Shown: positions 1 through 8,720, counted from the first letter of the stretch. The stretch is 64,000 bases of DNA from Kineosporiaceae bacterium (GCA_016713225.1 JADJPO010000004.1:62001-126000), one strand, 5' to 3'. Made by a program: numbers and translations. The notes: a model not told the origin generated them from the sequence alone.

Positions 1-533
1 GTCGTGCCGCTGAGCATCGCGGCGCATCCGATGAAGAGCGCGAGGTTCAGCCCGAGATAGCCTCGGACCACAGGTGATGCTGCCCTCCAGAGCAGGGTCG
101 CCATCAGCAGCGGGATCACGAACATGCCGGCGCCGATCGGTCCGCCGCCGTGTCGGGGATCCGGCAGCGGGAAGACCCCCGCTGCGATGGCGGCGGCACC
201 GGTCGATGCGACCGCCAGCGCGGTCAGTCTCGACCGGACCACGGGAATCGGACACCAGCGAGGGGCGACTGCCAGCCCGTACGCGGCGACCACAGCCAAG
301 ACCCCGGTCGAGATCGCACCCAGGTTGAAGACCATCGCCCGGATCGAGTCACCGACCCCGAGGTCGCTGGCCGCCTGCTGCCGGAAGCTGTACCCGGGCG
401 TGAGTACCCCGACCACGCCCTGAGTCAGGAAGTAGAGCACCGGGACGCCGATACCCAGGCTCAGGGCGGCGCGGTCGAACCAGCGGGGAGAGGGCATGCC
501 GTCACGATAGGGAGCGGACGGCATCAGGATCAT
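1..533 (-). CDS. DUF998 family membrane protein, C-terminus beyond window edge
   Basis: The reverse strand reads an open frame that runs off the start of the window. The visible 177 residues hold four to five hydrophobic segments (for example LGIGVPVLYFLTQGVVGVL) and the motif PGYSFRQQAASDLGVGDS, which matches the conserved N-terminal loop of DUF998 integral membrane proteins. The family has no established reaction. The start is ambiguous. ATG at 533 has an AGGGTGA-like ribosome site about 7 nt upstream; in-frame ATGs also lie at 524 and 497, and most family members begin close to the latter. No neighbour suggests a role. Confidence 0.6.
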   Translation of the reverse strand, partial: MILMPSAPYRDGMPSPRWFDRAALSLGIGVPVLYFLTQGVVGVLTPGYSFRQQAASDLGVGDSIRAMVFNLGAISTGVLAVVAAYGLAVAPRWCPIPVVRSRLTALAVASTGAAAIAAGVFPLPDPRHGGGPIGAGMFVIPLLMATLLWRAASPVVRGYLGLNLALFIGCAAMLSGT

Positions 534-705
534 CGGGGATCACCCTGATCGAGCCCTGACGATCCACTGATGTCGCGGCCGGTCGGCGGGCGCCCGTCCT
601 GATGTACCGAGCCGACGACGACGCCCTCGAGGAGCCCGACACGTCGGCAGCCCTGCATGGCCCCAACTGATCGAACAACGCACAATGGCTCGAGAAGCCG
701 ATCGA

Positions 706-1086
706 CTACACCGCCGCCATCCGACGCCGCAGCAAGCAGAACTCATGGCCCTCCGGATCGGCGAGCACGTGCCACGACGCGTCGGCAGGCTGCCCGATGT
801 CGACTCGGCGGGCGCCGGCCGCGAGCAACCGCTCCAGCTCGTCGTCCTGGTCGCGGTCGGTGGCGTTCACGTCGAAGTGCAGCCGCAACGTGCCCCGCTT
901 GGGTTCGCGGGTCCGGATGAAGACGATCGTGGGCTGCGGCCCACCGAACCCTGCATCGGGTGGTCCGATCTCCAGGGTCGCCTCGTCGCGTTCCAGTTCG
1001 ACGTAACCCAGGACCTCACACCAGAACCGGGCCAGCAGCTCCGGATCGTGCGCGTACAGGACGAGTTCGGTGATGCGGCACGCCAT
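706..1086 (-). CDS. VOC superfamily (glyoxalase-like) protein
   Basis: A 126-aa single-domain vicinal oxygen chelate protein. It opens MACRITELVLYAHDPELLARF, the usual first beta-alpha unit, and closes with WHVLADPEGHEFCLL, the signature of the Glyoxalase_6 group common in actinobacteria. Members include dioxygenases, glyoxalases and resistance proteins, but this subgroup is mostly uncharacterised, so no substrate is proposed. The frame stays open about 75 codons upstream, but the extra sequence is not VOC-like and overlaps a decayed methyltransferase remnant, so the ATG at 1086 is chosen. Confidence 0.75.
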   Translation of the reverse strand: MACRITELVLYAHDPELLARFWCEVLGYVELERDEATLEIGPPDAGFGGPQPTIVFIRTREPKRGTLRLHFDVNATDRDQDDELERLLAAGARRVDIGQPADASWHVLADPEGHEFCLLRRRMAAV

Positions 1087-1119
1087 GGCCTCACGGTAAC
1101 CACTGCCGAACGACACCGC

Positions 1120-1321
1120 CGCACAGCGCACCAGACGAAGGGCACCAGCCGCGCACGATGCGCCGTGAACGCCAGGTAGGTCTCCCCCAGGCCGGCGATC
1201 AGGGCGCGCCCTCGAAGCGCATCCGATGCACGAGCGCTGCGAGCACGACAACGAACGAGGCACCCAGCGGCAACAGCAGGATCGCCCCGAGGCCGTACCG
1301 GCCAAGGACAATCCTCGCTAC
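1120..1321 (-). pseudogene. Remnant of an isoprenylcysteine carboxyl methyltransferase-like membrane protein
   Basis: Immediately after the amidase stop codon, and in the same frame, the reverse strand reads a hydrophobic stretch (GAILLLPLGASFVVVLAALV) followed by HRMRFEGA and a TGA near 1209. One frame over, the sequence resumes as ALIAGLGETYLAFTAHRARLVPFVW. Joined, these match the C-terminal part of ICMT/PEMT-like methyltransferases: last membrane helices, then an RxxxEE-type turn and a GxxYxxYxxxxxRLxP tail. The N-terminal half is absent because the amidase gene occupies that position, and a frameshift separates the two pieces. It is read as a truncated, frameshifted remnant. The frameshift could be a sequencing error, but the truncation could not. 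Confidence 0.5.
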
Positions 1322-2701
1322 TCAGCTGAGCCCGGCCATCGGCGCGAACCGCTGCCACGGGGACGACGATTCCCATTGCGCCGCAACGGAGAGCAGCACG
1401 TCCTCGCCGCCGAGGGGTGCCACCAGTTGGACACCGATCGGCACCCCCGACGAGTGCATGGCGGCAGGCACCGTCAGGGCCGGGAACCCGGCGAAATTCC
1501 ACGCCCCGGCGAACGGTGCCCACCGCAGATTGGCCGAGAAGTTGGCCAACCACGATCGCTCGCCCCACCGCGTGCCACCGGGCTCGGCGGGTAGCGGCGG
1601 GCCGGTGGTGACCGGGGTGATCAGAACGTCGTGATCGCGGAAGAACTCCCCCGCGCGCGCCGTCCACAGCTGCCGGTCGCTCTCACGGACCCGCCCCCAC
1701 CGCTCCAACTGCCGCCCGATCCGAGCATGGTGGCGCTGCCGCGCCTCGAGCTGCGCGAACCCCTCGCCCACGCTGAGGATGTCATCGGAGGCTGCCGCGG
1801 CGAACCAAGCCGCGATCGCATTCGCCAGGGCCTGCGAGTACGGCGGGTCCGCCCGAACCACGGCATGCCCCGCTCGCCGCAGCACGCCCGCGACCCGGAC
1901 GACGGCGCGCACGACCTCGGCATCGAGTCGCACGCCCGCGACCGGAACCCGGGTCGAGGCCGCGATCCGCAGCGCGCCGGCCGGCGGGGCGACCGCAGCG
2001 AGCTCGCGGCGTCCGGACATCACCGACAGCACCAACGCGGCGTCGGCCACCGTGGTCGTCAAGGGCCCGTTCTCGGCCAATCCACGCCAGGCCGTCGCGC
2101 CGATGTCGGCAGGGACCAGCCCGCCGCCCGGCTTCACACCCACCACACCACACGCCGCCGCGGGGATGCGGATGGACCCCATCCCGTCGTTGCCCTGCGC
2201 CACGGGAACCATGCCGGACGCCACGGCCGCCGCAGCACCACCCGAGGAACCACCCGCCGTCCGGTCGAGCTGCCACGGGTTGCGTGTCACGCCACCGGCG
2301 TCGTCCGTGGTGCCCCAGACGCCGAGCTCGGGCATCCGGGTCACACCGACCACGATCGCCCCGGCGGCACGCAACCGGACCACCACCTCGTGGTCGTCTC
2401 GCGCCGGCGTGGCATCGGTGACGGCGCAGCCGAACCGGGTCGCCTCCCCGAGCACGGCCGTGTTGCCCTTGACGGCGACAGGGACGCCGGCGAGCGGCAA
2501 TCGGCCCAACTCGGGGTGTGCCGCGAGTTCCTCGGCCTCGGTCAGCGCCTGATCGCCGCGCACCTGAACGAAGGCCCCGACCACCGGATCGATCCGGTCG
2601 ATGACCTCGAGGTGATCACGAACGACCTCGCGCGGCGTCACCTCGCCGCGGTGCACCGCAGCGGCGATCTCGCCCGCCGTCCATCCGACCGTGCTCGACA
2701 T
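1322..2701 (-). CDS. Amidase signature family hydrolase
   Basis: A 459-aa amidase of normal family length that should hydrolyse an amide or carbamate bond in the cytoplasm. The Ser-cisSer-Lys triad is visible: Lys78 in VAVKGN, cis-Ser152 in TAGGSSGGAAAAVASG, and nucleophile Ser176 in GMGSIRIP, with the usual 24-residue serine spacing. It lacks the C-terminal extension and gatB/gatC neighbours expected of a Glu-tRNA amidotransferase A subunit, so it is a stand-alone amidase of unknown substrate. The ATG is preceded by GAGAGGAG. The gene is followed directly by a methyltransferase remnant, suggesting that a rearrangement brought the amidase here. Confidence 0.88.
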   Translation of the reverse strand: MSSTVGWTAGEIAAAVHRGEVTPREVVRDHLEVIDRIDPVVGAFVQVRGDQALTEAEELAAHPELGRLPLAGVPVAVKGNTAVLGEATRFGCAVTDATPARDDHEVVVRLRAAGAIVVGVTRMPELGVWGTTDDAGGVTRNPWQLDRTAGGSSGGAAAAVASGMVPVAQGNDGMGSIRIPAAACGVVGVKPGGGLVPADIGATAWRGLAENGPLTTTVADAALVLSVMSGRRELAAVAPPAGALRIAASTRVPVAGVRLDAEVVRAVVRVAGVLRRAGHAVVRADPPYSQALANAIAAWFAAAASDDILSVGEGFAQLEARQRHHARIGRQLERWGRVRESDRQLWTARAGEFFRDHDVLITPVTTGPPLPAEPGGTRWGERSWLANFSANLRWAPFAGAWNFAGFPALTVPAAMHSSGVPIGVQLVAPLGGEDVLLSVAAQWESSSPWQRFAPMAGLS

Positions 2702-2913
2702 GTCGAACTCCTCTCGACGCGCCCTGTGGCGACCAATACTGGCGCCTGAGGCTCGTCAACCCCAGGTGTCATGGCTTCTTCCATCACAGCGCGGCCGCCT
2801 GGCGATGCCCGGCCTGCGGCACCGTGGTGATCCCGGCCGGTGATTCGGGCTTGGGCGGATCAGCCGCGGCGCCCACCGTAGGTTCGATCGGCGAAGGCTC
2901 GTGACGAACACCC

Positions 2914-3504
2914 TCAGGCGCCCGTGAAGTCGAGCAACGCCCGCACCACGGTCATCAGGTAGGCCGGCGCCCAGCGTTCGAAGTCCGGCTCCGGAACGCT
3001 GATCTGATACAGCACAAGGCCTTCCAGCGCACTGAGGTAGCGGTTGGCCGCCAGCTCCGGGTTCACGGCCCCCAGGCGTTCGAAGGCTCGCGTCTCGAGG
3101 TCGACGTGACGCCGCCGAGCCCTCGCCATCACCTCGGCCAGATCGGGACGGCGTGCCGCGTACAGATACAGCTCGTAGCGGGCCAGGGTGTTGGTGCGCC
3201 GGCTCATCAGTTCGGTGACGACCTCCCGAGCGATCTGATGGTGATCGAGCGTCGCCGGATCGGCCGCGGCCAGGCGCGCCCGGATCGCCGACTGCCAGGC
3301 GAGCAGCTCGTCGCCGACGAACTCCAGCAAGGCCCCCAGCAGGGCCTCGCGCGTGGCGAAGTGATAGGTCGTGACGCCGTGCGAGACCCCGGCGCGCCCC
3401 TCGATCGCCCGGTGGGTCAACGCCGACAGACCTCGTTCGGCCACCAGGTCACGGGCGCTCTCGAGCAGCAACAGCCGAGTCTGTTCCCCCTTGCTCCGCG
3501 CCAT
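2914..3504 (-). CDS. TetR family transcriptional regulator
   Basis: A 196-aa TetR repressor. The N-terminal helix-turn-helix spans about residues 8-55 (TRLLLLESARDLVAERGLSA, then HRAIEGRAGVSHGVTTYHFATREALL), with the typical TYHF at the end of the recognition region. The C-terminal alpha-helical ligand domain (about 60-196) is unremarkable. It is divergent from the amidohydrolase at 3601, and a strong palindrome lies in the 96-nt gap, so it probably represses that gene and itself in response to a substrate or product of the amidohydrolase. The ligand cannot be inferred. Confidence 0.88.
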   Translation of the reverse strand: MARSKGEQTRLLLLESARDLVAERGLSALTHRAIEGRAGVSHGVTTYHFATREALLGALLEFVGDELLAWQSAIRARLAAADPATLDHHQIAREVVTELMSRRTNTLARYELYLYAARRPDLAEVMARARRRHVDLETRAFERLGAVNPELAANRYLSALEGLVLYQISVPEPDFERWAPAYLMTVVRALLDFTGA

Positions 3505-3557
3505 CGAGCCAGCCTACGAGCCACGGGCCGCCGGTCCGCCGAGAACCCCGCACCAAT

Positions 3558-3575
3558 ACTCTCCAGATGTAGAGT
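3558..3575. promoter_or_regulatory. Palindromic operator candidate between tetR and amidohydrolase gene
   Basis: The 18-mer ACTCTCCAGATGTAGAGT matches its own reverse complement at 14 of 18 positions (ACTCT..CA..TG..AGAGT core). It sits about 25 nt upstream of the amidohydrolase start and 54 nt upstream of the divergent tetR start, the expected place for an operator controlling both. Confidence 0.55.
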
Positions 3576-3600
3576 TTTCCCGAGGACAGGAGCGTGATCC

Positions 3601-5322
3601 ATGGCTGCCAGCGACGAGCCTCAGCCCCGGGACGCCGACGCCACGGTGCTCAGCGGCGTCCCGATCTATCTGCGCCACGATCGGGCCCCGGTCGCAGCGA
3701 TCGGCATCCTCGACGGTCACGTCCACGCGGCCGGACCGCTCGAGCACGTGCTCGCCACCCTGCCGCCCAACCCTCGACAGCTGACCTTCGACCGCGGCGC
3801 ACTTCTACCGGCGTTCGTCGACGCCCACCAACACGCCTTCCTGGACGCCGTCGACCAGCCGACGGCCGACCTGCGCCTGCACGCGCACGACCTGCCCTCG
3901 CTGCTGGCGCAGGTGCGCCACCACGCCACTGTGGACGCCGCACTGAACGCCGCACTGAACGCCGCACTTGACGCCGCACCCTGGCTACGGCTGCACGGAT
4001 ACCTGCCCAGCGAGCTACGCGAGCAGCGCAGCCCCACCGCCGCCGAGCTCGACCCGGTGGTCTCCGATCGCCCGGTGCACCTGCTCTCCCGGACCTATCA
4101 CGAGTCGGTGGTCAACTCAGCGGGCCTGGATGCCCTCGGGATCGGCCGCACCACCCCCGACCCGGTCGGCGGCCAGATCGTGCGAGACCGCTCCGGGCGG
4201 CCCACCGGCGTCCTGATCGAAACGGCCAGCTTCGCCGCCGAGGCGCGCAGCCGGCGTCCGCTCGACACCTCCTGGGCCGACCGGCTCAGCGCCCACGCGC
4301 AGCGGCTGCTCGCGCTCGGCATCACCCGCATCGCCGATGCCGCCGTACCGGCAGCCATCGCCGATCGGGTCGTGACCCTGTGCCGCGAGGCCGGCGTGGA
4401 CGTCGTCCCGCTACTGGTCGACGACCGGATCAGCGAGCCGGCGCTGCAGGCGGGCTCGACCGCCAAGGTGCTGATCGACGGCGGCGAGCGTTCGCACCTC
4501 TGCTACACCCCGCGGCAACTGCGCACCGGATTGCTCTCGGCGCTCGCTGCCCCGCTCCGGGCTCGGTCGCGCACGGACCTGGCGATGGCGAAGGCGATCC
4601 TGCGCAGCGACCGGTTCCGCCGCGGCACCGACGGCACCTGGAACCACGGCACCTGGCAGTACGACACCGACAGTCTGCGTGCCCTGATGCGGCGCGCCGC
4701 CGACGCCGGGTCAGCGCTGGCGATCCATGCCATCGGCAATGGCGCGCTGCAGGCCGTACTGGCGGCCCGTGAGGCTGATCCTGTTCTGGCGCAAGCTGTT
4801 CCGATGCGGATCGAACACGCCATGGTGGTCGACCCTGGCCTGATCGGACGGCTCGCCGACGCTCGACTCACGGTCGTCACCCAGCCGGGCTTCCTGCCGG
4901 CGATGGGCCGCTCGTTGACGCTGGTTCCGCCGGCGCCTCCCCTGCAGTTGATGCCCTACCGGGCCATGCTTCGCGCCGGGGTCGCGCTGGCGTTCAGCTC
5001 CGATCACCCGGCCGCCGACCTCGACCCGTGGCACTGGGTCGCCGCAGCCGTGACCCGCCGCGACGACACGGGGCGAACCGTCCTGCCGGATCAGGCCATC
5101 ACCGTCTCCCAGGCTCTGGACGCCGCCACGCGCGGTGCCGCAGCGGTGCTCGGCGAAGCGCCGGGTGTCCACAGCGGCCCGATCGGCGGTTCGCTCGAGC
5201 GGGGCGAGCGCGCGGATCTGATCTGGGCAGACGCCGACCCGCACCAGACGGCACCCGAGTCGCTGGCCGCCATCCGCACCCTGACCACCTGGCGGGCCGG
5301 ACGACTGCGCGCCTGCCTCTGA
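3601..5322 (+). CDS. Amidohydrolase family 3 (YtcJ-like metal-dependent hydrolase)
   Basis: A 573-aa metal-dependent amidohydrolase of the YtcJ/N-substituted formamide deformylase-like group. LLPAFVDAHQHAFLDAV (about residues 63-80) carries the HxH metal pair; MRIEHAMVVDP holds a later His, and FSSDHPAADLDPWHWV the C-terminal Asp. It ends with the small beta-sandwich lobe typical of the family (ERADLIWADADP). ATG at 3601 has GACAGGAG upstream. Codons around residues 112-127 contain a 12-bp tandem repeat giving DAALNAALNAALDAAP, probably a slippage product tolerated in a helix. A divergent TetR gene probably controls it. Substrate unknown. Confidence 0.85.
   Translation: MAASDEPQPRDADATVLSGVPIYLRHDRAPVAAIGILDGHVHAAGPLEHVLATLPPNPRQLTFDRGALLPAFVDAHQHAFLDAVDQPTADLRLHAHDLPSLLAQVRHHATVDAALNAALNAALDAAPWLRLHGYLPSELREQRSPTAAELDPVVSDRPVHLLSRTYHESVVNSAGLDALGIGRTTPDPVGGQIVRDRSGRPTGVLIETASFAAEARSRRPLDTSWADRLSAHAQRLLALGITRIADAAVPAAIADRVVTLCREAGVDVVPLLVDDRISEPALQAGSTAKVLIDGGERSHLCYTPRQLRTGLLSALAAPLRARSRTDLAMAKAILRSDRFRRGTDGTWNHGTWQYDTDSLRALMRRAADAGSALAIHAIGNGALQAVLAAREADPVLAQAVPMRIEHAMVVDPGLIGRLADARLTVVTQPGFLPAMGRSLTLVPPAPPLQLMPYRAMLRAGVALAFSSDHPAADLDPWHWVAAAVTRRDDTGRTVLPDQAITVSQALDAATRGAAAVLGEAPGVHSGPIGGSLERGERADLIWADADPHQTAPESLAAIRTLTTWRAGRLRACL
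3934..3981 (+). repeat. Four imperfect 12-bp tandem copies inside the amidohydrolase gene
   Basis: The unit is RACGCCGCACTK, in register with the codons, so copy number can change in steps of four residues (DAAL/NAAL) without breaking the frame. Confidence 0.8.
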
Positions 5323-5381
5323 TAGCGCTCGTGCCCAACGCTCGTCGTATCCCCGTCGCGTTGGTGCCCAATGCCGACCGC

Positions 5382-6224
5382 TCAGCGCCCGGCACCGCTC
5401 GTGGCCACGAACTCCCGGATGTGCCTGGCGAGCACCAGGGGTTGGTCTTCCGGAATGAGGGTGAAACTGTCCTCGATCTCGACGAGCCGGGCGTGCGGCA
5501 GCAGGTCTGCGAACCGGCGCCCATGCTCGGGCTTCATCACCCGATCCTCGGGCGTCCAGACGACGAGCGTCGGGCGGTCGAACGAGCGCAGCTCCTCGGC
5601 CGCCGCCAGCATGTCGCCGCGCTGCGCAGTCAGCAGGTACTTCCGCAGGTCGCGCCGGATCTCACGGCTGCCCACCAGGGGCGCGACCCAGGCGTCGACG
5701 ATCTCGTGCGGGACAGATCGCTTGGACATCCAGCCGTAGGTCATCGGCAGACGGCGCAGGAACCGGCAGCGCAACGCCTGCGCCGACAGCGCCACACCTC
5801 CCGGCAGTCGCGCCGACCAGACGAGAGAGCTGCCGGGCAGCCCCGGCGGGAAGTTCTCGAAGGCCTCACAGGTGGTGATGACCAGCCGGCTGATGCGGCC
5901 GACGTCCTGCGCTGCGGTGAAGAGGAATGCGCCGGAATCGTTGCCCACCAACGTGACATCGGCGAGGTCGAGCACCTCAAGGAACTCCCCTTCCAGGCGG
6001 GCGAGCCCCCGGGTCGACAAATCGGCATCCGGATTCATCGGTCGGCGATGCGAGCCGAGGGGCAGGGTGAGCGCCAGGCACCGGTGCGTCGGCGAGAGCT
6101 CCGCGACCACCGTGCGCCAGACCGAGGCGGACATCGCCAAACCGCCCACCAGGACGACGATCGGACCGTCACCACCACTGTCCTCATAGCTCAGCACCCC
6201 CGCCGAGAGTGTCACGTCGGGCAT
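5382..6224 (-). CDS. Alpha/beta hydrolase with Asp at the nucleophile position
   Basis: A 280-aa alpha/beta hydrolase. The oxyanion region reads VVLVGGLAMSASVW, and the nucleophile elbow reads VGNDSGAFLF, placing Asp where most members have Ser, as in haloalkane and fluoroacetate dehalogenases. WTPEDRVMKPEHG supplies the usual later acid. The C-terminal segment where the catalytic His normally sits reads EIEDSFTLIPEDQP with no His, so the standard triad is not evident. ATG at 6224 follows GGAGCGGGG; the frame stays open 70 codons upstream without family-like sequence. It converges with the amidohydrolase and diverges from the serine hydrolase at 6337. Substrate unknown. Confidence 0.78.
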   Translation of the reverse strand: MPDVTLSAGVLSYEDSGGDGPIVVLVGGLAMSASVWRTVVAELSPTHRCLALTLPLGSHRRPMNPDADLSTRGLARLEGEFLEVLDLADVTLVGNDSGAFLFTAAQDVGRISRLVITTCEAFENFPPGLPGSSLVWSARLPGGVALSAQALRCRFLRRLPMTYGWMSKRSVPHEIVDAWVAPLVGSREIRRDLRKYLLTAQRGDMLAAAEELRSFDRPTLVVWTPEDRVMKPEHGRRFADLLPHARLVEIEDSFTLIPEDQPLVLARHIREFVATSGAGR

Positions 6225-6336
6225 CGTCCCCCCGCTCCTACGGCCGCCGCTCGAGCTCGAACCCGGCGCTCCCAGGGTCGAGGACACCATCTTCGCGGAC
6301 TGCGCAGCCACGGGCGAAGGCCCTACCCTGCCCCGC

Positions 6337-7677
6337 ATGAGATGGCGCCGGATCCTGCTCGCCGTGGTGCTGCTGCTGGTCGCCGTCGTGACCGGGGGCC
6401 TGTTGTATGCCCGCCCACTGCTGCTGACCGGCACCGGCTACGCCGCGCACAACGCCTGCGCCGTCCGGTTTGTCGCCGAACGCGGCCCGGACGCCCCGGA
6501 CGCCGACCTGCCACCGAACCCGCTGGTGCCCTATCTACGCACCTCGGTCGCGACCGATGAGCAGTCCGCGACCACATCGGTGCTGGGGCTGCTGTTCCGG
6601 CAGACCGCTTACTACACAGCGGGTTCCGGGTGCACCCTGGCCGATGAGCGTCCCGCCGCCGGCTCGGCGACCGCCACGACGGCGCCGGCCGCGACCAGCC
6701 TGCCGATCGAGGCAGCCGCCCCGAGCGCCGACGTCCAGCGCGCCCTGGACGACGCGTTCGGCGTCGGACTGCCCACCGACCAGGTGACGCGGCTGGGCAC
6801 CCGGGCGATGGTCGTCGTCCAGCACGGCCGGATCGTGGCCGAGCGCTACGCACCGGGGTTCACCCCGCAAACCCGCCAACTCGGCTGGTCGATGGGCAAA
6901 TCGGTCACCGCACTGATGGCCGGCCGCCTCGCCCAGCAGGGCAAGCTCGCCCTGACCGACGATCATCTCCGGCCGGAGTGGACCGACGGCCGGGCGCAGA
7001 TCACGGTCGAGCAGCTGCTGCGCATGACCAGCGGGGTGCAGTGGGACGAGACCTACGACCTCGGTACCCCGATCACCCGCATGCTGTACCTGGAACCCGA
7101 CATGGCCCGCTACGCGGCCTCTTTGCCGTCGGCGCACGCGCCGGGTAGCTACCAGCAGTACTCCTCGGGCACCACCAACGTGCTGTGCAGCGTGCTGCAC
7201 CAGCGCACCGGGCTGGGCGCCGAACTGGGCGAACGGCTGCTGTTCGACGACCTCGATATCGGCTCGGCGGTGTGGGAACCGGACGCCACGGGGCACCTGG
7301 TGTGCTCGTCTTACCTGTGGGCCACCCCGCGCGACTGGGCGACCATCGGCCAGTTCGCGCTGCAGAAAGGCCAGTGGAAGGGCGAGCAGTTGCTGCCCGC
7401 CGACTGGATGGCCCGCACCACCACGGCCGTCCCGGTCACCGGCGAGGAGGACGGCTACGCCGCCCACTGGTGGGTCAACGCCCGGGCCGACGGCTCGCTG
7501 CTCGTGCCAGGGTTGCCGCGCGACGCCTATTGGGCCTCCGGCCACGACGGGCAACGGGTCATCGTGATCCCCTCGGCCGATCTGGTGATCGTCCGGATGG
7601 GCTTCTCCCCCGCGGCCGACGACCTCGGTGTCGAGCGCTGGGGACCCGCCCTGACAGCGGCGTTGTCTGCACGCTGA
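6337..7677 (+). CDS. Membrane-anchored serine hydrolase, beta-lactamase class C / 6-aminohexanoate-dimer hydrolase-like
   Basis: A 446-aa penicillin-recognising-type hydrolase. Residues 1-28 form a membrane anchor (RRILLAVVLLLVAVVTGGLL), so the catalytic domain is likely extracytoplasmic. The SxxK motif is Ser185-Met-Gly-Lys188 (GWSMGKSVTALM), the second motif Tyr275-Ser-Ser (YQQYSSGTTN), and a GHDGQ stretch near the end replaces the KTG-like strand, as in NylB/EstB-type proteins. The 100 residues between anchor and catalytic domain are specific to the actinobacterial version. The family includes esterases, D-aminopeptidases and oligomer hydrolases. It lies beside another serine hydrolase of different class. 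Confidence 0.82.
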   Translation: MRWRRILLAVVLLLVAVVTGGLLYARPLLLTGTGYAAHNACAVRFVAERGPDAPDADLPPNPLVPYLRTSVATDEQSATTSVLGLLFRQTAYYTAGSGCTLADERPAAGSATATTAPAATSLPIEAAAPSADVQRALDDAFGVGLPTDQVTRLGTRAMVVVQHGRIVAERYAPGFTPQTRQLGWSMGKSVTALMAGRLAQQGKLALTDDHLRPEWTDGRAQITVEQLLRMTSGVQWDETYDLGTPITRMLYLEPDMARYAASLPSAHAPGSYQQYSSGTTNVLCSVLHQRTGLGAELGERLLFDDLDIGSAVWEPDATGHLVCSSYLWATPRDWATIGQFALQKGQWKGEQLLPADWMARTTTAVPVTGEEDGYAAHWWVNARADGSLLVPGLPRDAYWASGHDGQRVIVIPSADLVIVRMGFSPAADDLGVERWGPALTAALSAR

Positions 7678-7690
7678 GATGTCACCGCAC

Positions 7691-7707
7691 GGGGCCTGCG
7701 GCGCCCC
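7691..7707 (+). terminator. Short GC hairpin after the class-C-like hydrolase
   Basis: GGGGC at 7691-7695 pairs with GCCCC at 7703-7707, 14 nt past the stop codon and followed by GGTTTCC. It is short and has only a weak T run, so this is a tentative terminator. Confidence 0.35.
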
Positions 7708-7742
7708 ACGGGTTTCCCAGCAGGGCGTGGTAGGACAGGCGC

Positions 7743-8714
7743 GTGACGCGGCACGACCACCCCTCTCCGGCGGAGCCACCCGTCCCCCGCCGGGCCGTCA
7801 TCGTGGCAGGGATGGCCTTGCTGGCCACGGCGGCCGTCGGTGGCGGCCTCGAACTGGTCCTGGACGACGCCCCGGCCGAGGATGCGACCGTCACCTCGGC
7901 CGCCGACTCGATGGCGCCGTCACCCTCGGCCTCCTCGGCCCCGCCGGCCACCACGCTGTCGGCGACGCCGTCGGCCGCCCCCCGGTCGACCGCGGACTTC
8001 AGCCGCGTCGCCGCGGGCTACCTGCGCACCCGGCCCGGCCAGGCGGCCGTCGCGGGTGTGAACCTGGCCACCGGGGCCGTCGTGGGCCATCGCGACACCA
8101 GTCGGTTCACCTCGGCCAGCATCGTCAAAGTCGGCATCCTGATCAGCCTGCTGCTGCTCGACGAGGACGATGAACTGCCCGAGGCCGCACTGCGGACCCA
8201 AGCCCGCCAGATGATCACGATCAGCGACAACACCGCCGCCGACGCTCTCTGGGACCGGATCGGCGGTGACCGCGGCTATACCCGGGTCATGGCCCGCCTC
8301 GGCCTGACCGACACCGTCGCCGGCACCGGCGGGTACTGGGGCGCCACGCGCACCCCGGCCCGCGACCAGCTCAGGGTGCTGCGAGCACTGGTGCGTGAGG
8401 ACGGGCCACTGTCGGCCCGCCAGCGTGACTACGTCCTCGATCTGATGCGCACCGTGACCCCCGAACAACGCTGGGGAGTCTCTGCAGCGACCAGACGCGA
8501 CGGCTTCGCCCTCAAGAACGGCTGGCTCCCCTCGCGGGCGGACAAGGGGCGCTGGGTGATCAACTCGATCGGCTCCCTGACGCTCGACACGGGTGATCCG
8601 GCGCTGCTCGCGGTGCTGAGCAGCGGCTCGCCGAGCATGGCTGCCGGGATCACCACCGTCGAACACCTGGCAGGCCTGGCCGGAGCGGCGCTGACGGGGC
8701 GTCCGATCGCCTGA
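7743..8714 (+). CDS. Exported serine hydrolase, class A beta-lactamase-like fold
   Basis: A 323-aa protein with a GTG start. PRRAVIVAGMALLATAAVGGG (about 15-35) is a signal or anchor sequence with a twin Arg, followed by a Ser/Ala/Pro-rich linker to about residue 85. The catalytic domain has class A-like motifs: Ser126-Ile-Val-Lys129 (SASIVKVG), SDN at 161-163 (ITISDNTAADAL), and a LKNGWLPS strand in place of KTG. This set is seen in actinobacterial Beta-lactamase2 proteins, few of which are true beta-lactamases. The canonical omega-loop Glu motif ExxLN is not seen, so penicillin hydrolysis is doubtful; a peptidoglycan-related or amidase role is as likely. Confidence 0.78.
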   Translation: MTRHDHPSPAEPPVPRRAVIVAGMALLATAAVGGGLELVLDDAPAEDATVTSAADSMAPSPSASSAPPATTLSATPSAAPRSTADFSRVAAGYLRTRPGQAAVAGVNLATGAVVGHRDTSRFTSASIVKVGILISLLLLDEDDELPEAALRTQARQMITISDNTAADALWDRIGGDRGYTRVMARLGLTDTVAGTGGYWGATRTPARDQLRVLRALVREDGPLSARQRDYVLDLMRTVTPEQRWGVSAATRRDGFALKNGWLPSRADKGRWVINSIGSLTLDTGDPALLAVLSSGSPSMAAGITTVEHLAGLAGAALTGRPIA

Positions 8715-8720
8715 TCCCGT

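Noticed and set aside
2705..2910. Forward-strand open frame reading NPRCHGFFHHSAAAWRCPACGTVVIP, zinc-ribbon-like
   Set aside because: It has no start codon, overlaps the amidase 5 prime end on the other strand, and the Cys/His spacing is short and unsupported by any neighbour. Probably chance in GC-rich sequence.
5334..5364. CCAACG/CGTTGG pair between converging genes as a terminator
   Set aside because: Six-base arms with an 18-nt loop and no T run; not better than chance.
7743..8714. Antibiotic resistance beta-lactamase
   Set aside because: The SxxK and SDN motifs are present but the omega-loop Glu motif is not apparent; many actinobacterial members are not beta-lactamases.
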